This document shows positions 29,348 to 41,000 of a stretch of DNA of 64,000 bases, in pieces. The DNA lies in assembly GCF_014839805.1 (NCBI RefSeq), contig NC_051131.1:5258913-5322912 (forward strand), in the 5' to 3' direction. This DNA is from Manduca sexta (Eukaryota > Arthropoda > Insecta > Lepidoptera > Sphingidae). The number at the start of each line of letters is the position of its first letter. Positions within the stretch are counted from its first letter, which is position 1. The position numbers and the translations under genes are program-made. The notes beneath the pieces are model-generated. The model saw only the letters and a program-made list of their open reading frames with translations. It did no database searches and had not been told where the DNA came from.

Positions 29348-29526
29348 GCCTTATAATAATAATTTAAATACGAAAGTTTTGATGTTTGTAACTCAGTCAT
29401 GTCAGAACGGCTGAACGCATTAGGATAAAATTTGGCACTGAGATTATAATCTGGAATAGCATAAAGCCTTCTTTTATCCCAAAAAATATTTTTCACGCTG
29501 GTTAAGTGGAGCAATCAAAAGCTTGT
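29348..29526 (-). mobile_element. Lepidopteran interspersed repeat, RTE-like fragment (opposite orientation)
   Basis: It reads on the + strand as TTATAATAATAATTTAAATACG, then ATGTTTGTAACTCAGTCATG, AACGGCTGAACGCATTAGGA, AAATTTGGCACTGAGATTAT and CTTTTATCCC, ending CACGCTGGTTAAGTGG. This is the phrase order of a widespread moth repeat, whose far end is the reverse complement of the start of the 33037 copy. It is strongly diverged. Confidence 0.5.
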
Positions 29527-30759
29527 AAGTTAGATATCGGGTCAATTTTTTAAAAATTATATATGAAAAATACTGTACCGTCCTTCAAAACTAGGTTATT
29601 TAAACGCAAGGTAAAAGATTTTATGTTTATTTGCATAATCCCCTGTTTTGCTTTAATTTAAATTTCGGTCTATACTGGAGTCTGGGGCACATTTCCAATG
29701 TCCTTGAAAGTATTGCTACAAACGTCTACAAAGATATAAACCGCTTCATGCAAAAAAGTAACGAGTTTTCCATTTTGATCGCTATACAGAAGTCTAAATT
29801 TATGATCTATTTTTGTAACTGCTGTGAAAGAAGTCTCAAGACATGATAATAGTTTTAAGACTAAAGATGACTATAATGATAGGGCAGGTGATTATGCCGA
29901 ATAAAGATGTCGATATTACTCACATGTAATCTATCACTCATAGTATGAACACCTACGCCAGTGAAAGAAATGATCCACGTTGAAGTACTCTACCATCAAC
30001 ACGAAACTTTGTAATACAGTAAACAAACACTTAATACAGAGTAGTAAGAGTACCTTAATAATCTAGACAACTAAACATACACTTATTTATTCAACAAATT
30101 ATTGGAGACAAGAAAGTCTATATACCCTCTATGAGAACTAATTGGAAAGTTACTTTTTTGCGTCTCTACAAATAATGTGCTAGTTATATTACGCATATTC
30201 TTACATAGGTTGTCAATGACGTTATATTTATTGCATTGAATGGATGCTATAGAACTTGAAGTCAAATGTCAAAACAATATTAAATGTCTACCATTTGGTA
30301 TGAAATAAACGAAATATATAGAGTAACAACGTGCATTAATGTTGGAATGGAAGCTAATCTACCAAATCAGAAATCATTGCAGCGAATGATAAAATAACAT
30401 GATAAAGACAAATCTGCAATCAAGCTATACCAAAGATGCATGAAATAATTAAAAAGTTGACGGTTTTAAGACTATTAAAGAGGTTTATTGTTTTAATTGA
30501 AAGACACATTTGTCTAACCTACTAGCTAATTTGTCTAAACTGCTAACACAAACATCTTTGCACTATAATATTAGAATCGTATCCGCAAAGTTACATTCTT
30601 GCATCTTTAGGCCTGCTGGTTTTCAAAAAAAATGTGAATAATCGATAAAGGTTCACCTATACTTTAGAGTTTAGATGTTTAAAAATATTATTATATTCCA
30701 ATAAAAGGAAATGTAACCGAGAGATCTAAACATTGATTTGTGTAAACGATAAACCAAGC

Positions 30760-30850
30760 TTAAGGCGATACCTCAAGGTCCATTTTCATACATTTTGTTT
30801 CACCTTTAATCTGAAAATGTATGAAAATGGACCTTGAGGTATCGCCTTAA
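30760..30850. mobile_element. Perfect 37-bp palindrome bounded by TTAA, candidate piggyBac-type MITE
   Basis: The left arm 30760-30796 (starting TTAAGGCGATACCTCAAGG) and the right arm 30814-30850 are exact reverse complements over 37 bp, with a 17-bp spacer. Both outer ends are TTAA, the target site duplicated by piggyBac-superfamily transposons. It has no coding capacity. The pairing is seen directly; the MITE assignment is inferred, and an imperfectly understood palindromic repeat is the alternative. Confidence 0.55.
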
Positions 30851-33036
30851 AGAGGTTTGGAAAGACGATACAGAGGTAAGAGAAGGGGCAAGAGGGGAAG
30901 CACGGGAACCAATCGAGCATTTTATTGCACGCACGACTGACCAACATCACGATTGTTCAAACACTTACCAATACTGGCGCGGAAAAAGCTTTGGACTTTT
31001 GTTAGTTTCTGTTCAGTCATTGTGTTTTTTAGCGATTTAACATCAATTCATTGTGATTATTTCCTATAAATAAAATTTAAGTATGGCAGGTTGAAATTGT
31101 CTAATTATTTTTTCGTTCTTGTTAAGTATTCATTTAGCGCATTGAATTTTGAGAAGTGATAAAATTCGTCTTTACGTTACCTATTGTGTTGAAAGGTGTT
31201 TATTTTGTAATTCAATTGTACGCTTTATTTTTCTACATTATAAAAGTCATTTGAAGCTTTTGATTAACATCATTAAAATTGTTTATGATTTTATTTTTGC
31301 GTAACATATAAGTAGGTACTTAATCGATGGATTGCTATCTAAATAATTAAAAAATACGTGGGAATGTTCACAAAAATAGATAAATAAAACGTTTAGTTCA
31401 TACGACTTTGTCAATTTGTAATCATTTGTTTCCGTAATAGGCAATGTAACCTTGAAGCTATATTTAGTAAGAAGATAGGTAAATGACTAATTATTTATTT
31501 TTCAATTCCTTTACAAACCAATTTGCTGTACAGCGGAATAAACCAATTTAGTTCTGTAGTACATAGTATTAGTAAGACTAACGAATCTGCCATTACAAAT
31601 TAATGGAATCATAAATTATGAAAGAAACTGGAGAATGTAATTGTGAGATAAATGTAAGAATCCGCATCACAATTTACATCAATCGTCGCGGTCATGACAC
31701 GGTGACGTATTATTCGCAAATAAATTACTTCTTTTTTTAATTGCATGACGGATTCGTGGCTGTGTTATATGTATTTCCAAAACATAGACAGGTCAACGCT
31801 CTGTGCAAACACGTGATGCTGTGACGCTCACCGATGTTCGTAGGCAATCATGGCGGCCGCCGTCATTACAACAAATCTAATCGAACTGACGGTACGCCAC
31901 CGAATTGTGTTTATACATCGCTGCCTCACCACACAACACGCACAGACTTCACCCATCACGCAAAGCAATGTAATTCGAATTCATTTTTTATCTCGCTGCG
32001 TACCGGCCAACGCAGATTTATCGTAACACCTTCATAAATCGGTACCATCAGAGGCAGACCTGAATGGGCCAATTTGGGTCGACGTCCTATTTTCTTTCTG
32101 ATTTGGAGGACATATCAGTGATTCGTGTCAATGTGTCACATGGCTGCCTGATTGTGCCCCATCTAGGTTATGTTTATCTGTGTAATAAGGGCGTCTCGAC
32201 ACGTATAGATTTGCATTGATAAAGCGACAGATAAACTTGCGAAAATTTATTAGGCTGCGCGTTAATCAATTGTTTTGAACAAATAAAATAAGTAATCTCT
32301 AAGGTACTTTTCCTCGTAGCATTTAACATTGTGTAGGTATTAATTATTTAAAATTTTAAGGATTTCCTAGAATTATGTTTTCAACAGCACGTTTCGTGAC
32401 TGCAGAAATAAACTTGTAAATTTGAAGATATTAATTATCCGGTGTCTCTTTAAAATACTTCTTCAAGTTTAATTAATAATTCTATTAGAATAATAATAAT
32501 GTCAATTCTAATTTAGTTGGTAACAATGAATGCATTTTGTTGTCAAAATAATATTTGAATCTCAATCCACTACTTGGCAGAACAGGGTTATGTGATTACA
32601 ATAAAAAGAAAAAAATTATATCAATGACCCTATAGTATAGATAGTAGATGGGTATGTTCAAGATCTAAAGGGCAATACCTACCTACTTACCTACTTAATT
32701 TAAGTTATTACAAATTCTATCACAATATCGCATAAATGGTTTTAAAGGCGAATTATTAAAATAGTGCTGCTACTACTACTTGTAATGAAAAATAATATCT
32801 CATCTACCCTTGCACATAATAAAATGGTGACAGGCGGATGTCTACATTATAGATATTAAAGAAAAACAAATATGGCGGGCCTTTACTGGAGCAACAGAAG
32901 CCAAAACATTTTTTTCGGTACCCAATTTTTATACTAGAAGTCTAACTTAAAATATAAGCTCCATTTTAACACGGGAAAAAACGAGACTTTTATCCTGGAA
33001 AAAGATAATTCATGATATTATTGAGCCACTTATTTA

Positions 33037-33597
33037 ATACTAGCTTCCGCACGCAGCTTCGCCCGCGTGGATTTCGGACTTCAAAAAGTAGACAAATATA
33101 ATGAGAAAGCTTCGAACTGCTAAGCTATCGGGAGTTACACGTGTTATTGTGAGTCAACCATAAAAGGTAGACATATGCTGTCGTGGGATATTTTTTATAT
33201 AATTTTAAGGAGAACATTTCCGTAATACATGATTTCTGTGTAGCTTTAACCATTAACGTTGCACACGCGAAGGAAGCTTAAAAAATGGAGTAACTTCTCC
33301 CGTTTTCCCAACATTTCCCTTCACTGCTCTGCTCCTATTAATTGTAGCGTGATGAAAAGTATACTATAACCAGCTCAGGAGTATGAAAAATAATTGTACC
33401 AAGTTTCGTTAAAATCCGTCGAGTAGTTTTTGTTTGTATAACGGTTATACAGACAGACAGACAAACAGACAAAAATTTTACTAATTTCATTTTTGGCATC
33501 AGTATCGATCCCTAATCACCCCCTGATAGTTATTATTTTGGAAATATATTTCATGAACAGAATTGACCTCTCTACAGATTTATTATAAGTATAGAAG
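33037..33597 (+). mobile_element. Lepidopteran interspersed repeat, RTE-like fragment (longest copy)
   Basis: It begins ACTAGCTTCCGCACGCAGCT, TCGCCCGCGTGG. The second half has CTGCTCTGCTCCTATTAATT, GTAGCGTGATGAAAAGTATA, ACCAAGTTTCGTTAAAATCC, GTCGAGTAGTTTTTG and the tetranucleotide run ACAGACAGACAGACAAACAG, and it ends near TTATTATAAGTATAG. These are familiar phrases of abundant moth retroelement tails. No open reading frame survives. Confidence 0.6.
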
Positions 33598-34189
33598 AAG
33601 AATAACCATGTTTTTCTTTCTAAAGTTAAGTCTTCGACACGTCGGGATAAAAAGAAAATATAAGAACCGCAATAAAATCCAAAAAATAGTCTAATTTTAA
33701 TGTCTAACATTCGCGTAAACATAAGAAATTATCACGTTTTTATGTTTGACGAAGTAAATAAAATTTATTAATACTATTAAAATTTTACTAGGTTACCTAT
33801 GTGTCTATCCGTCACCTTCACAACAATCATAATCACACAAAAGAGCATAATCAAATTATATAATATTAAAAATTATAAAATATAAACAATTCTAAACACC
33901 TGCTTACTGACCTCGATAATCGACATAATTAAAAATCTGGAATAATCCTTTGTGATTTTTTGTCGTATTTTAGTTGGAATGTAAATTATAATAAAGTTGC
34001 TACCGAACTATATTAACTATTACAACGAAATTTTAATAGGTAACCTCTTAATTATATTATAATCAGATAAAAGAAAAACAGCAAATCTATAGATTGCAAA
34101 TAACTTTCTCAAGATCAGAAGTTGCGTAACAAATAGCGAAGTTGTTTTGATAGAGCAAGTCTTCATAAATTGAGGGTGTTTTATCGGCG

Positions 34190-34578
34190 CGCTACATTAT
34201 GTCGCCGGTAACTTGACTTTCTGTGCCACGGCCCACGGCTGTGCGGCGGCCGGCGGGCGCGGGGGGCGCGAGCGGGCGGCGCGGCGGCAGCGCAGCGCGA
34301 CTCGCGGGGGACGGCGGGGGGCGGCGGCGTGACGTCACGTTCGACCGTGGCAGTGAGTAGTGAGAGCGGCCGCGTCGCTTGTTCGCTCGCTCTACGTACT
34401 CCGTTGACGACGGTCGCACGCGTGCAACGTGCTCGTTTTTACGGCTCAAGCGAACGCGGTAACCTCCGTCTCCACATCACCGAGCGAACTCTAGAACTCG
34501 CGTACTCTTCTCACCTGTTGCTTCGGATTGTGTTGTGACTGAAAAGCGACGCGTATCGTGGTCGAAGATTCTCTATAA
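34190..34578 (+). promoter_or_regulatory. EcR: Probable EcR-B1 promoter and 5' leader (CpG-dense, TATA-less)
   Basis: This block of nearly pure G/C sequence lies immediately upstream of the B1 exon in otherwise AT-rich DNA. It holds many CpGs, GC boxes and a perfect TGACGTCA palindrome at 34330-34337. I see no TATA box. From about 34338 to 34633 the + strand has no ATG, as expected of a 5' leader, so transcription probably starts near 34320-34400. No experimental start site is available. Confidence 0.55.
34330..34337. promoter_or_regulatory. Perfect CRE palindrome TGACGTCA
   Basis: An exact 8-bp cAMP-response element (CREB/ATF family site) sits at the 3' edge of the GC-rich promoter block, about 430 bp before the B1 start codon. 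The match is seen directly. Use by CREB/ATF in EcR control is inference. Confidence 0.4.
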
Positions 34579-34633
34579 GTGCATAATATATTCGAGACAG
34601 TGGATAGCGATTCGTTTCGGTTTCATCGCGCGG

Positions 34634-34654
34634 ATGAGTGGTTCATGCCCGTAG
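34634..34654 (+). other. Upstream ORF 1 in the EcR-B1 leader (6 codons)
   Basis: This is the first ATG in the B1 leader and is out of frame with EcR. It encodes MSGSCP and stops at TAG 34652-34654, overlapping the in-frame ATG at 34645. The context is weak (C at -3). Confidence 0.4.
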
Positions 34655-34712
34655 AGACGCGTTTAGATAGTTTAGTGCGAGGAAAAAGTGAAGTGAAAGC
34701 CTACGTCAGAGG

Positions 34713-34748
34713 ATGTCCCTCGGTGGTCACGGAAGCCGGGGCGTGTGA
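34713..34748 (+). other. Upstream ORF 2 in the EcR-B1 leader (11 codons)
   Basis: This out-of-frame ATG has A at -3, a good context. It encodes [11 protein letters not shown] and stops at TGA 34746-34748, 13 nt before the MRRRW start. From memory, the Heliothis virescens EcR entry starts MSLGARG and runs into MRRRW, so this frame may be joined to EcR in that species. Confidence 0.4.
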
Positions 34749-34761
34749 CGCGCTCTTCGAC

Positions 34762-35095
34762 ATGAGACGCCGCTGGTCAAACAACGGATGTTTCCCTCTG
34801 CGAATGTTTGAGGAGAGCTCCTCTGAAGTGACTTCTTCCTCGGCGTTCGGGATGCCGGCGGCCATGGTAATGTCACCGGAGTCGCTGGCGTCGCCAGAGT
34901 ACGGCGGCCTCGAGCTCTGGAGCTACGATGAGACCATGACAAACTATCCGGCGCAGTCACTGCTCGGCGCGTGTAATGCGCCGCAGCAGCAGCAGCAACA
35001 GCAACAACAGCAGCCGTCCGCTCAGCCGCTGCCGTCTATGCCGCTGCCGATGCCTCCTACGACTCCTAAATCAGAAAACGAGTCCATGTCGTCAG
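34762..35095 (+). CDS. EcR: EcR-B1-specific coding exon (N-terminal A/B domain)
   Basis: This exon encodes residues 1-111 plus the first base of G112. It begins MRRRWSNNG, followed by [12 protein letters not shown], which is the conserved B1 activation region (AF-1) known from fly and moth EcR-B1. Next come [18 protein letters not shown], a run of ten glutamines (34984-35013) and a proline-rich [19 protein letters not shown] segment. The exon ends TCAG with donor GTTAGC at 35096; reading on meets TAG at 35098, so splicing is required. The same frame is open upstream to 34579 and contains an ATG at 34645, so the mature N-terminus is the least certain part of the protein. Confidence 0.95.
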
Positions 35096-38000
35096 GTTAG
35101 CGTTAATTATTTTTCAAATCCGAATGTTCTAGAATGATTGTGATAAGTTGTTGGGTTCCGAAAGTTTACATATTTTTTTGGCGGCAAGCATAGCGTTTAG
35201 CGTGCGAGCTTGCGAGCGAACCGCCGCCGCTGTCATCGACCTTTGGCCCGGATACCTTGACCGGGCGTTGCGAGCCGATGTCTCCTTGCCCTTACAATCA
35301 CAATCGTTTTGTTTACCTATATTCTATCATTTGAATTTGAGTTTTGCTAATGGAGTTTTAACGTAGTTTGAGATAAAAATAACATTCTAATTAGGTTTCG
35401 AAGGCAATTTAGACTTATCTGCATTATACCTAGTAACCTGTTTGTTTTGCATTGTCTAGATTATTAGATTTCGCATTTGGATTTCAATTTATAAGTAAGT
35501 TTATGTACATATTATGGTCAAATCAAGTTCAAAGTATACGCGATTTCTCATGTCTAGGATGTAGCAGTAGGTAATGCAGATTATTTATTGGGTTAAGTAC
35601 CTATAAAATGCAAGTTGGTTGATACACCGATATTTTGTACCACATGAATAGTAATGCCTAGGTTGAGTTAGAATTTTAATGTTGGTTTGTTTTTATTGCG
35701 CTATACCTACGTGCCATAATCTATTGATGTGCGAGTGCGACTCAGTAGGTAATCTCGGAATGACATATTGTGGGCGAGACTAAAAATACAAACCAGCTTA
35801 TATGCATCAGCATCGTCTAATAAAAACGTAATAATGACACTTCGTACACAATTATCCAAGTGCTTGACGCAATCACACTGGGGCTAGAAGCTTACATATA
35901 AATTTATTCACATTGAAAATTTGCCTAGATAGAAGATAGAGTTCGTGGTTTTACTTATCACATTCAAATGGTTTCTGAAGAACGAAATCCAAACAAATTA
36001 GAAAAACTCCACAATGTTTACCGAGAAGACAAATCGGTCATCTCCCGCGGGCCACATGCGGCCGTTTAACGAGGTCGATAAAACTGTTAGAGAATCTTCT
36101 AGAACAAATAGTTTGAATTTCATTGCTCAGTGCGTAGCATACTTTGCAAGACTGCTAATTACCAGTAGATAGCAAGAATCTATATATGAATTACTCATTT
36201 CTTTTCCTGCATATAATAATACAGCAATCACACAATTGCAGACTTAAAGATTCCGCTCCATTGTCCCTGCCCGCTCTACGAGGGATCTGACATGATGATA
36301 CAGTAATTATTCCTTGGGAAAAAACTACTCTCATTATTTTCATTGTCTGCACTCATGAATACCTTAAGTTACATATTACATGCATGTACTATAAAAAGTT
36401 CAAGTGCCATGTACTAAAAATGTTTCATAATTATCCGTTGATTGAGGTAGATGATTGGTTGATCCTACTAAGTATTCATGATTGCATGCGGAATAATATT
36501 CTTTAGCAATAATATTAAGGCTACTATTTAAGTTTAAACTCCAAAGATGTCTTTCGAGTTAAGCAAATGTACTCTCTAACTTCAGTGTATAAATACTCAA
36601 ACGCCGTGCCTATGTTTGATTAGACGAAAACCAATATGGGAGGTAATGTTTAGGTTTGACTAATTCTTTATCACACAAACTAGCAACATAAGGTCATCAT
36701 GGAAAATTTTGTCAGGCGGAATTTCTATATCCAATGGCCTTGTGTATAAGAGATAGAAAAAAAAATCTACAGCCAATATTTTTCATAACATCGTGTAATG
36801 TTCAAATGGATTATTAATTGTAGGGCGTGACCTAGACCTAATGTGAACTTAGTTATAATATTGCATACGTCTTACGTCATTGATCCAAGAGCCACCTTAG
36901 TCATCGTGTTTCAATAACTTTATCTAAGACGAAATATCGTGACCATGCTATACAAAAGAATAACTTTTGTTAGCTCGATATAATATGTACACTTATAGAA
37001 CTTAATCTATCATCAAATATCGGGGGATGCGAGACGATAGCCGGATTGGAAGTGTGGGGCCCGCACCCTCCACTAACGTACATATGTTGGGCTATTTTTA
37101 TAATTTTCAAATACTCCCCCTGAACATTACTAGTCGCTAGAGATAAATAGTTATTTAGATTATTCATAGAGTATTGTTCTAGAAAATCCTATGAAACGAT
37201 GAGTATTTGCTACTTAATGGTTGGTTAGTATTTTTCCATTGTGTCACGTGCCATACCAGAAAACAATGTCTGTAAAATCTTGTTATTGTCGTTCACCATA
37301 AACTGACAAAATAAATCTGCTCAATGTCCGTATATTTTTATTGCACGCAATATTCCCGAAAAAATATTTTTACTGGTTAAAAATGGTCTCGGGGTACATT
37401 TTTAAGACAGTAATTCCATTCGGAATAATTTCAATTTGCCAAGTAAAGAAACAATTTAAAAATAAGCTGGATGCAGCGAGGATTCGTCGAAGCGAGTGCG
37501 AGCGCTCCGGTCCGACCGGTTTCAGACCACTTCTGATGGTAAATCGCATCGCTTGACAAGGCACGTATACATCTACAGACATGATATACTTTAACATATA
37601 CGCTGAAGATGTTACAAATAAAAGAATCGTGCAATCGCGAATACGGATCGAGACAATCAGTTTTGTGAGCTTACTTTGATTAGTACGCAAAACCGAATCA
37701 AAGTAAAAAATGCACGAGCGTATCTTGATTTAATATTCTTTCGGCGTGGTAATTCAGTCGTGTTTAAATTGTTAGTTTTATTGTTAGCAATATTAGTTTT
37801 TTTGTAAATTAGATATTTAATACGCATTTAATTAAAATTTAGCTGAACATTTTTTTTATTACAGATCGATTCATCTAATAATCGACATAATGGAATTAAC
37901 GTGTTATGTAGTATGCACAGCAAATTATTTTAATCGTGAAGTAGAAATTAGTACCCTCAGAGATTTCCACTTTCGTCTATGCTCGACCAAGCGATAAACT

Positions 38001-41000
38001 CGAGTTTCACATGTAAAACCACTATAAATGCTTACCTTTATAATTATCGCCTTTTCATACGTATTAGTATCCGACTATTTACAAATTTAAATAATGAACA
38101 ATCGCGATATCACGATTTAATATTATAATAATATACATTGGATTACTGTGGTTACTATGCCATAAACACATATTGCATGGCTCTATTTTGCAATTACTGA
38201 TTTAATTAATCACTCAAGTCCTATATCCGAACAATATCGGCGTAACTGAATTAGCATGCTAATTAGGAGTATGATATAAATTGACTTCAGTATACTTTAT
38301 TTATCTAATTAAGCCTGTATAAATAACTATAAAAATGATATCTAATGCCACAGAAATACTTGAAAATATTAATATATAAATACGAAGTGAAATAAAACCT
38401 ATTGCAACTGCGGCGAGACCGGAATGATTTGCGACAATCTGAACTTCCTGGTAATTTATTTTGAAACCCTGAAACGCACTTAGAACATTGACTTTTGGGC
38501 AGTCTCCGTTCATATTACGTGTCTTGCTATTTTGGGCACAGAAATCTTTCTGAGTTTGGCCGAGCTCTCAGTGCTGGATAGTTGTTTCCATTCTATGTTA
38601 ATTATCTTTTTTATATGTATATTAAAGAATGTTATCTTGTTACCATGCCCGCATGTTTCTGCATTGATGGTGCTAACTAGCCATAACATAGAATACATTT
38701 TATTGACGCATTCGGTCCAAATGACGTGCTATGCGGGCCTGTTTATTAGGGAATGTCGTTCTCATGATTTCCACGTCTTGATCTAATTTAGATATCGTTT
38801 TATTAAACTTAATATGTAAATGGAGCTCGTGTGCCAAGGTTAGTGCCAGGTTAACGTTTACGTCTAAACAACAATCAGAAATAATCCGTCAAAGTTAAAG
38901 CGATAAAAATAAGAGCTTCCTTTTGCCTAACATGCGTCCGGTCAACGACTTAACTTTTCACACGATTTCAATTTCTTTTTTTTACCAATATAAAACGTAT
39001 TTATTGTAATACAATAGTTAGTCATGCGGGCATTTAACACCGCGACTGCGTCTTCATACCATAATGGAAACATTTCACCAATAACCTTGAAAAATGACAA
39101 TGAACGCCTACAATTTCCTCGATTACATTGTATTCTATTGTGTTCCGTTTGCTTTATTCAAATTTCTACAATTTAAGTTTTGCATATTCACGTACCTTTG
39201 TCCGTCTTTATAAAAATCCATTAAATAAAACGGAAAATATATTATTTAATAAGCTATTACCGACAGTGAGTAACTAATTCGCTTTGCAACCTGACAGTCG
39301 GTTAAAGCCTAGCCTTTATGAAAATAATGTACCTATTACCTTCTTTCAAAAGCAAATTACGGTTTATAATTTCTCACAGGCTAACAGATGAAATATTGAC
39401 GGCACCTACCTATATTAAAATTAGGCGTGGATGATGTACCAAATAGTATTTTTCCATTTAAAAGGAGGCTTTATTTAGAGAAACATTAAATTAAATTATT
39501 AGATGAGTAAACAATTCTCTCAAGAATAAGCTCAGAACAGTTTTTCTATATAAATTTCCACCACTTATGGAGGACCTCCTCATGGCGCATACAATGTATG
39601 AAAAATAGCGACATCAATAGATCTTAGTCGGTATATGGGGTCTTAATTTCTAGAAGTCACAACAAGCATGTCATAGCCTAGATGACGTGTTATGACAATT
39701 ATGAAACAGAGGGCGCAATTTAGTGCTCCTCGGGCCCCACGAGGTGAATGTAACATCGTCCGCGTGGGGGCGTCAAGGTCACCCAGGTTTTTTGACACGT
39801 ATATAAATAGTATCGAAGCTAGTCATCCATCGTATTGATGTTTTGCAAATAAATTAACCATAAAAAAGATGATGTATACTTCTCCAAACAGTGACTATGA
39901 CGGTGGTCACTGGTTACTACCTCAGTGGATCTCCAAAATTTACGAAATAGGATACGAACAAACAATAACTGCTAAATGAATTTTGTTTATCAACGTGATT
40001 AACCGTGATGAATAAGTGTTCATATTTGGAATTGACACCATCACGAGATTTTTGTAACGGTTGTACGCCACGAATCACGATCTGTTTAGTACTTTTGTAT
40101 TATCTGATTTGGGAATTCCGATTTACGCATTATTTAATACATAGCGTTATGTCAGTCTCTTTTACCGAAGGGTAGATGTAATAATACCCACCGGCTCCTT
40201 CCCCTTGTTTTATTTTCTTATAATATGTAATATAAAAAGCATATTTTCTACTACGCACCAAATTAAATGAAACAATACAAAAAAACCCAAACCAACTTAA
40301 TTATTCGATCAGAGATTGTACGTGTTGATAATTTTAGAAAAAAAAAGGTACAGCGACACAATGCTAATTATTTGACGCCGCCGCGCGCACTGCTCCGTGC
40401 TTAGCCGGAAATTATTTGTTTCACCATTTGAATAATCGTATGTTTAATCGTTTGAAAAGGGTTACGGACCTCTGAGACCTTGCGGGTAAGTGCCTAAGTA
40501 TTTGCCCAGTGATTAGAACTTCGAGCTAACGAGGATTTATTAGCCACGCAAATTTCGTCTAGAATAAACTTTTTATTGCCTTGGCAGGCAAACGAGCAAG
40601 CAACTGATGGTCGCCGACTATTCTTTCCCATCCTTAGACCATAGTAATTCGCGATACGAGGGGTACATCCAAATCGCGGTCCGCCGATACGCAATTAGTT
40701 TTTAGCTACTGACGTACGCCGAACAATGAGGCTTATGGGGTCGAACTGTAGTGTTATGCGTCTCTGAGCATCGCACTACGTGGTGTTAGAATTTTGCATC
40801 TTATTCACTAAATATTTAGCTCTAATCCGGGAAGCTGGTAGTGGGAAGTATTTGTGTTTTATCTTTCTAATAAGTCCAATTTCTTATACTTTGCACAACG
40901 GCTTAGCAAATGCATGTGTAATAAATGTATATCAAATACTTGTAAACAATTTAAAAATTATATGTAGTTAGTTAAATTAAATATTATGAAGATCAGAGGT

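Larger units (their letters stand above)
1..34189. other. Long AT-rich non-coding stretch upstream of EcR-B1
   Basis: I recognise no protein family in any frame and find no ORF above 162 codons. The largest ORF, on the minus strand at 3879-4367, sits in a GC-rich island and looks spurious. Contents listed separately are GC-rich islands near 4.0, 20.3 and 28.2-28.5 kb, hairpins at 7096 and 30760, a tRNA-derived SINE remnant at 13.1 kb, retroelement-like fragments at 12.2, 29.4 and 33.0 kb, and a CA-rich patch at 10.0 kb. By analogy with Drosophila EcR it is probably intronic to the EcR-A transcript. Confidence 0.6.
34579..34761 (+). other. EcR: In-frame open 5' extension of EcR-B1 with possible alternative starts
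   Basis: This stretch is open in the EcR-B1 frame from just after a TAA at 34576. It reads ...HRADEWFM, then [20 protein letters not shown]. From memory Bombyx EcR-B1 has closely similar residues ([23 protein letters not shown]) after an upstream Met, so the reading frame looks conserved. Here the only in-frame ATG is at 34645, with T at -3. The codons before it cannot be reached from any visible ATG. Confidence 0.55.

Noticed and set aside
37370..37690. 106-codon minus-strand ORF in intron 1
   Set aside because: No domain, mixed composition, no splice or promoter context; probably random or repeat-derived.
37672..37705. 10-bp inverted repeat TACTTTGATT / AATCAAAGTA
   Set aside because: Short and AT-rich; many such pairs are expected in 64 kb.
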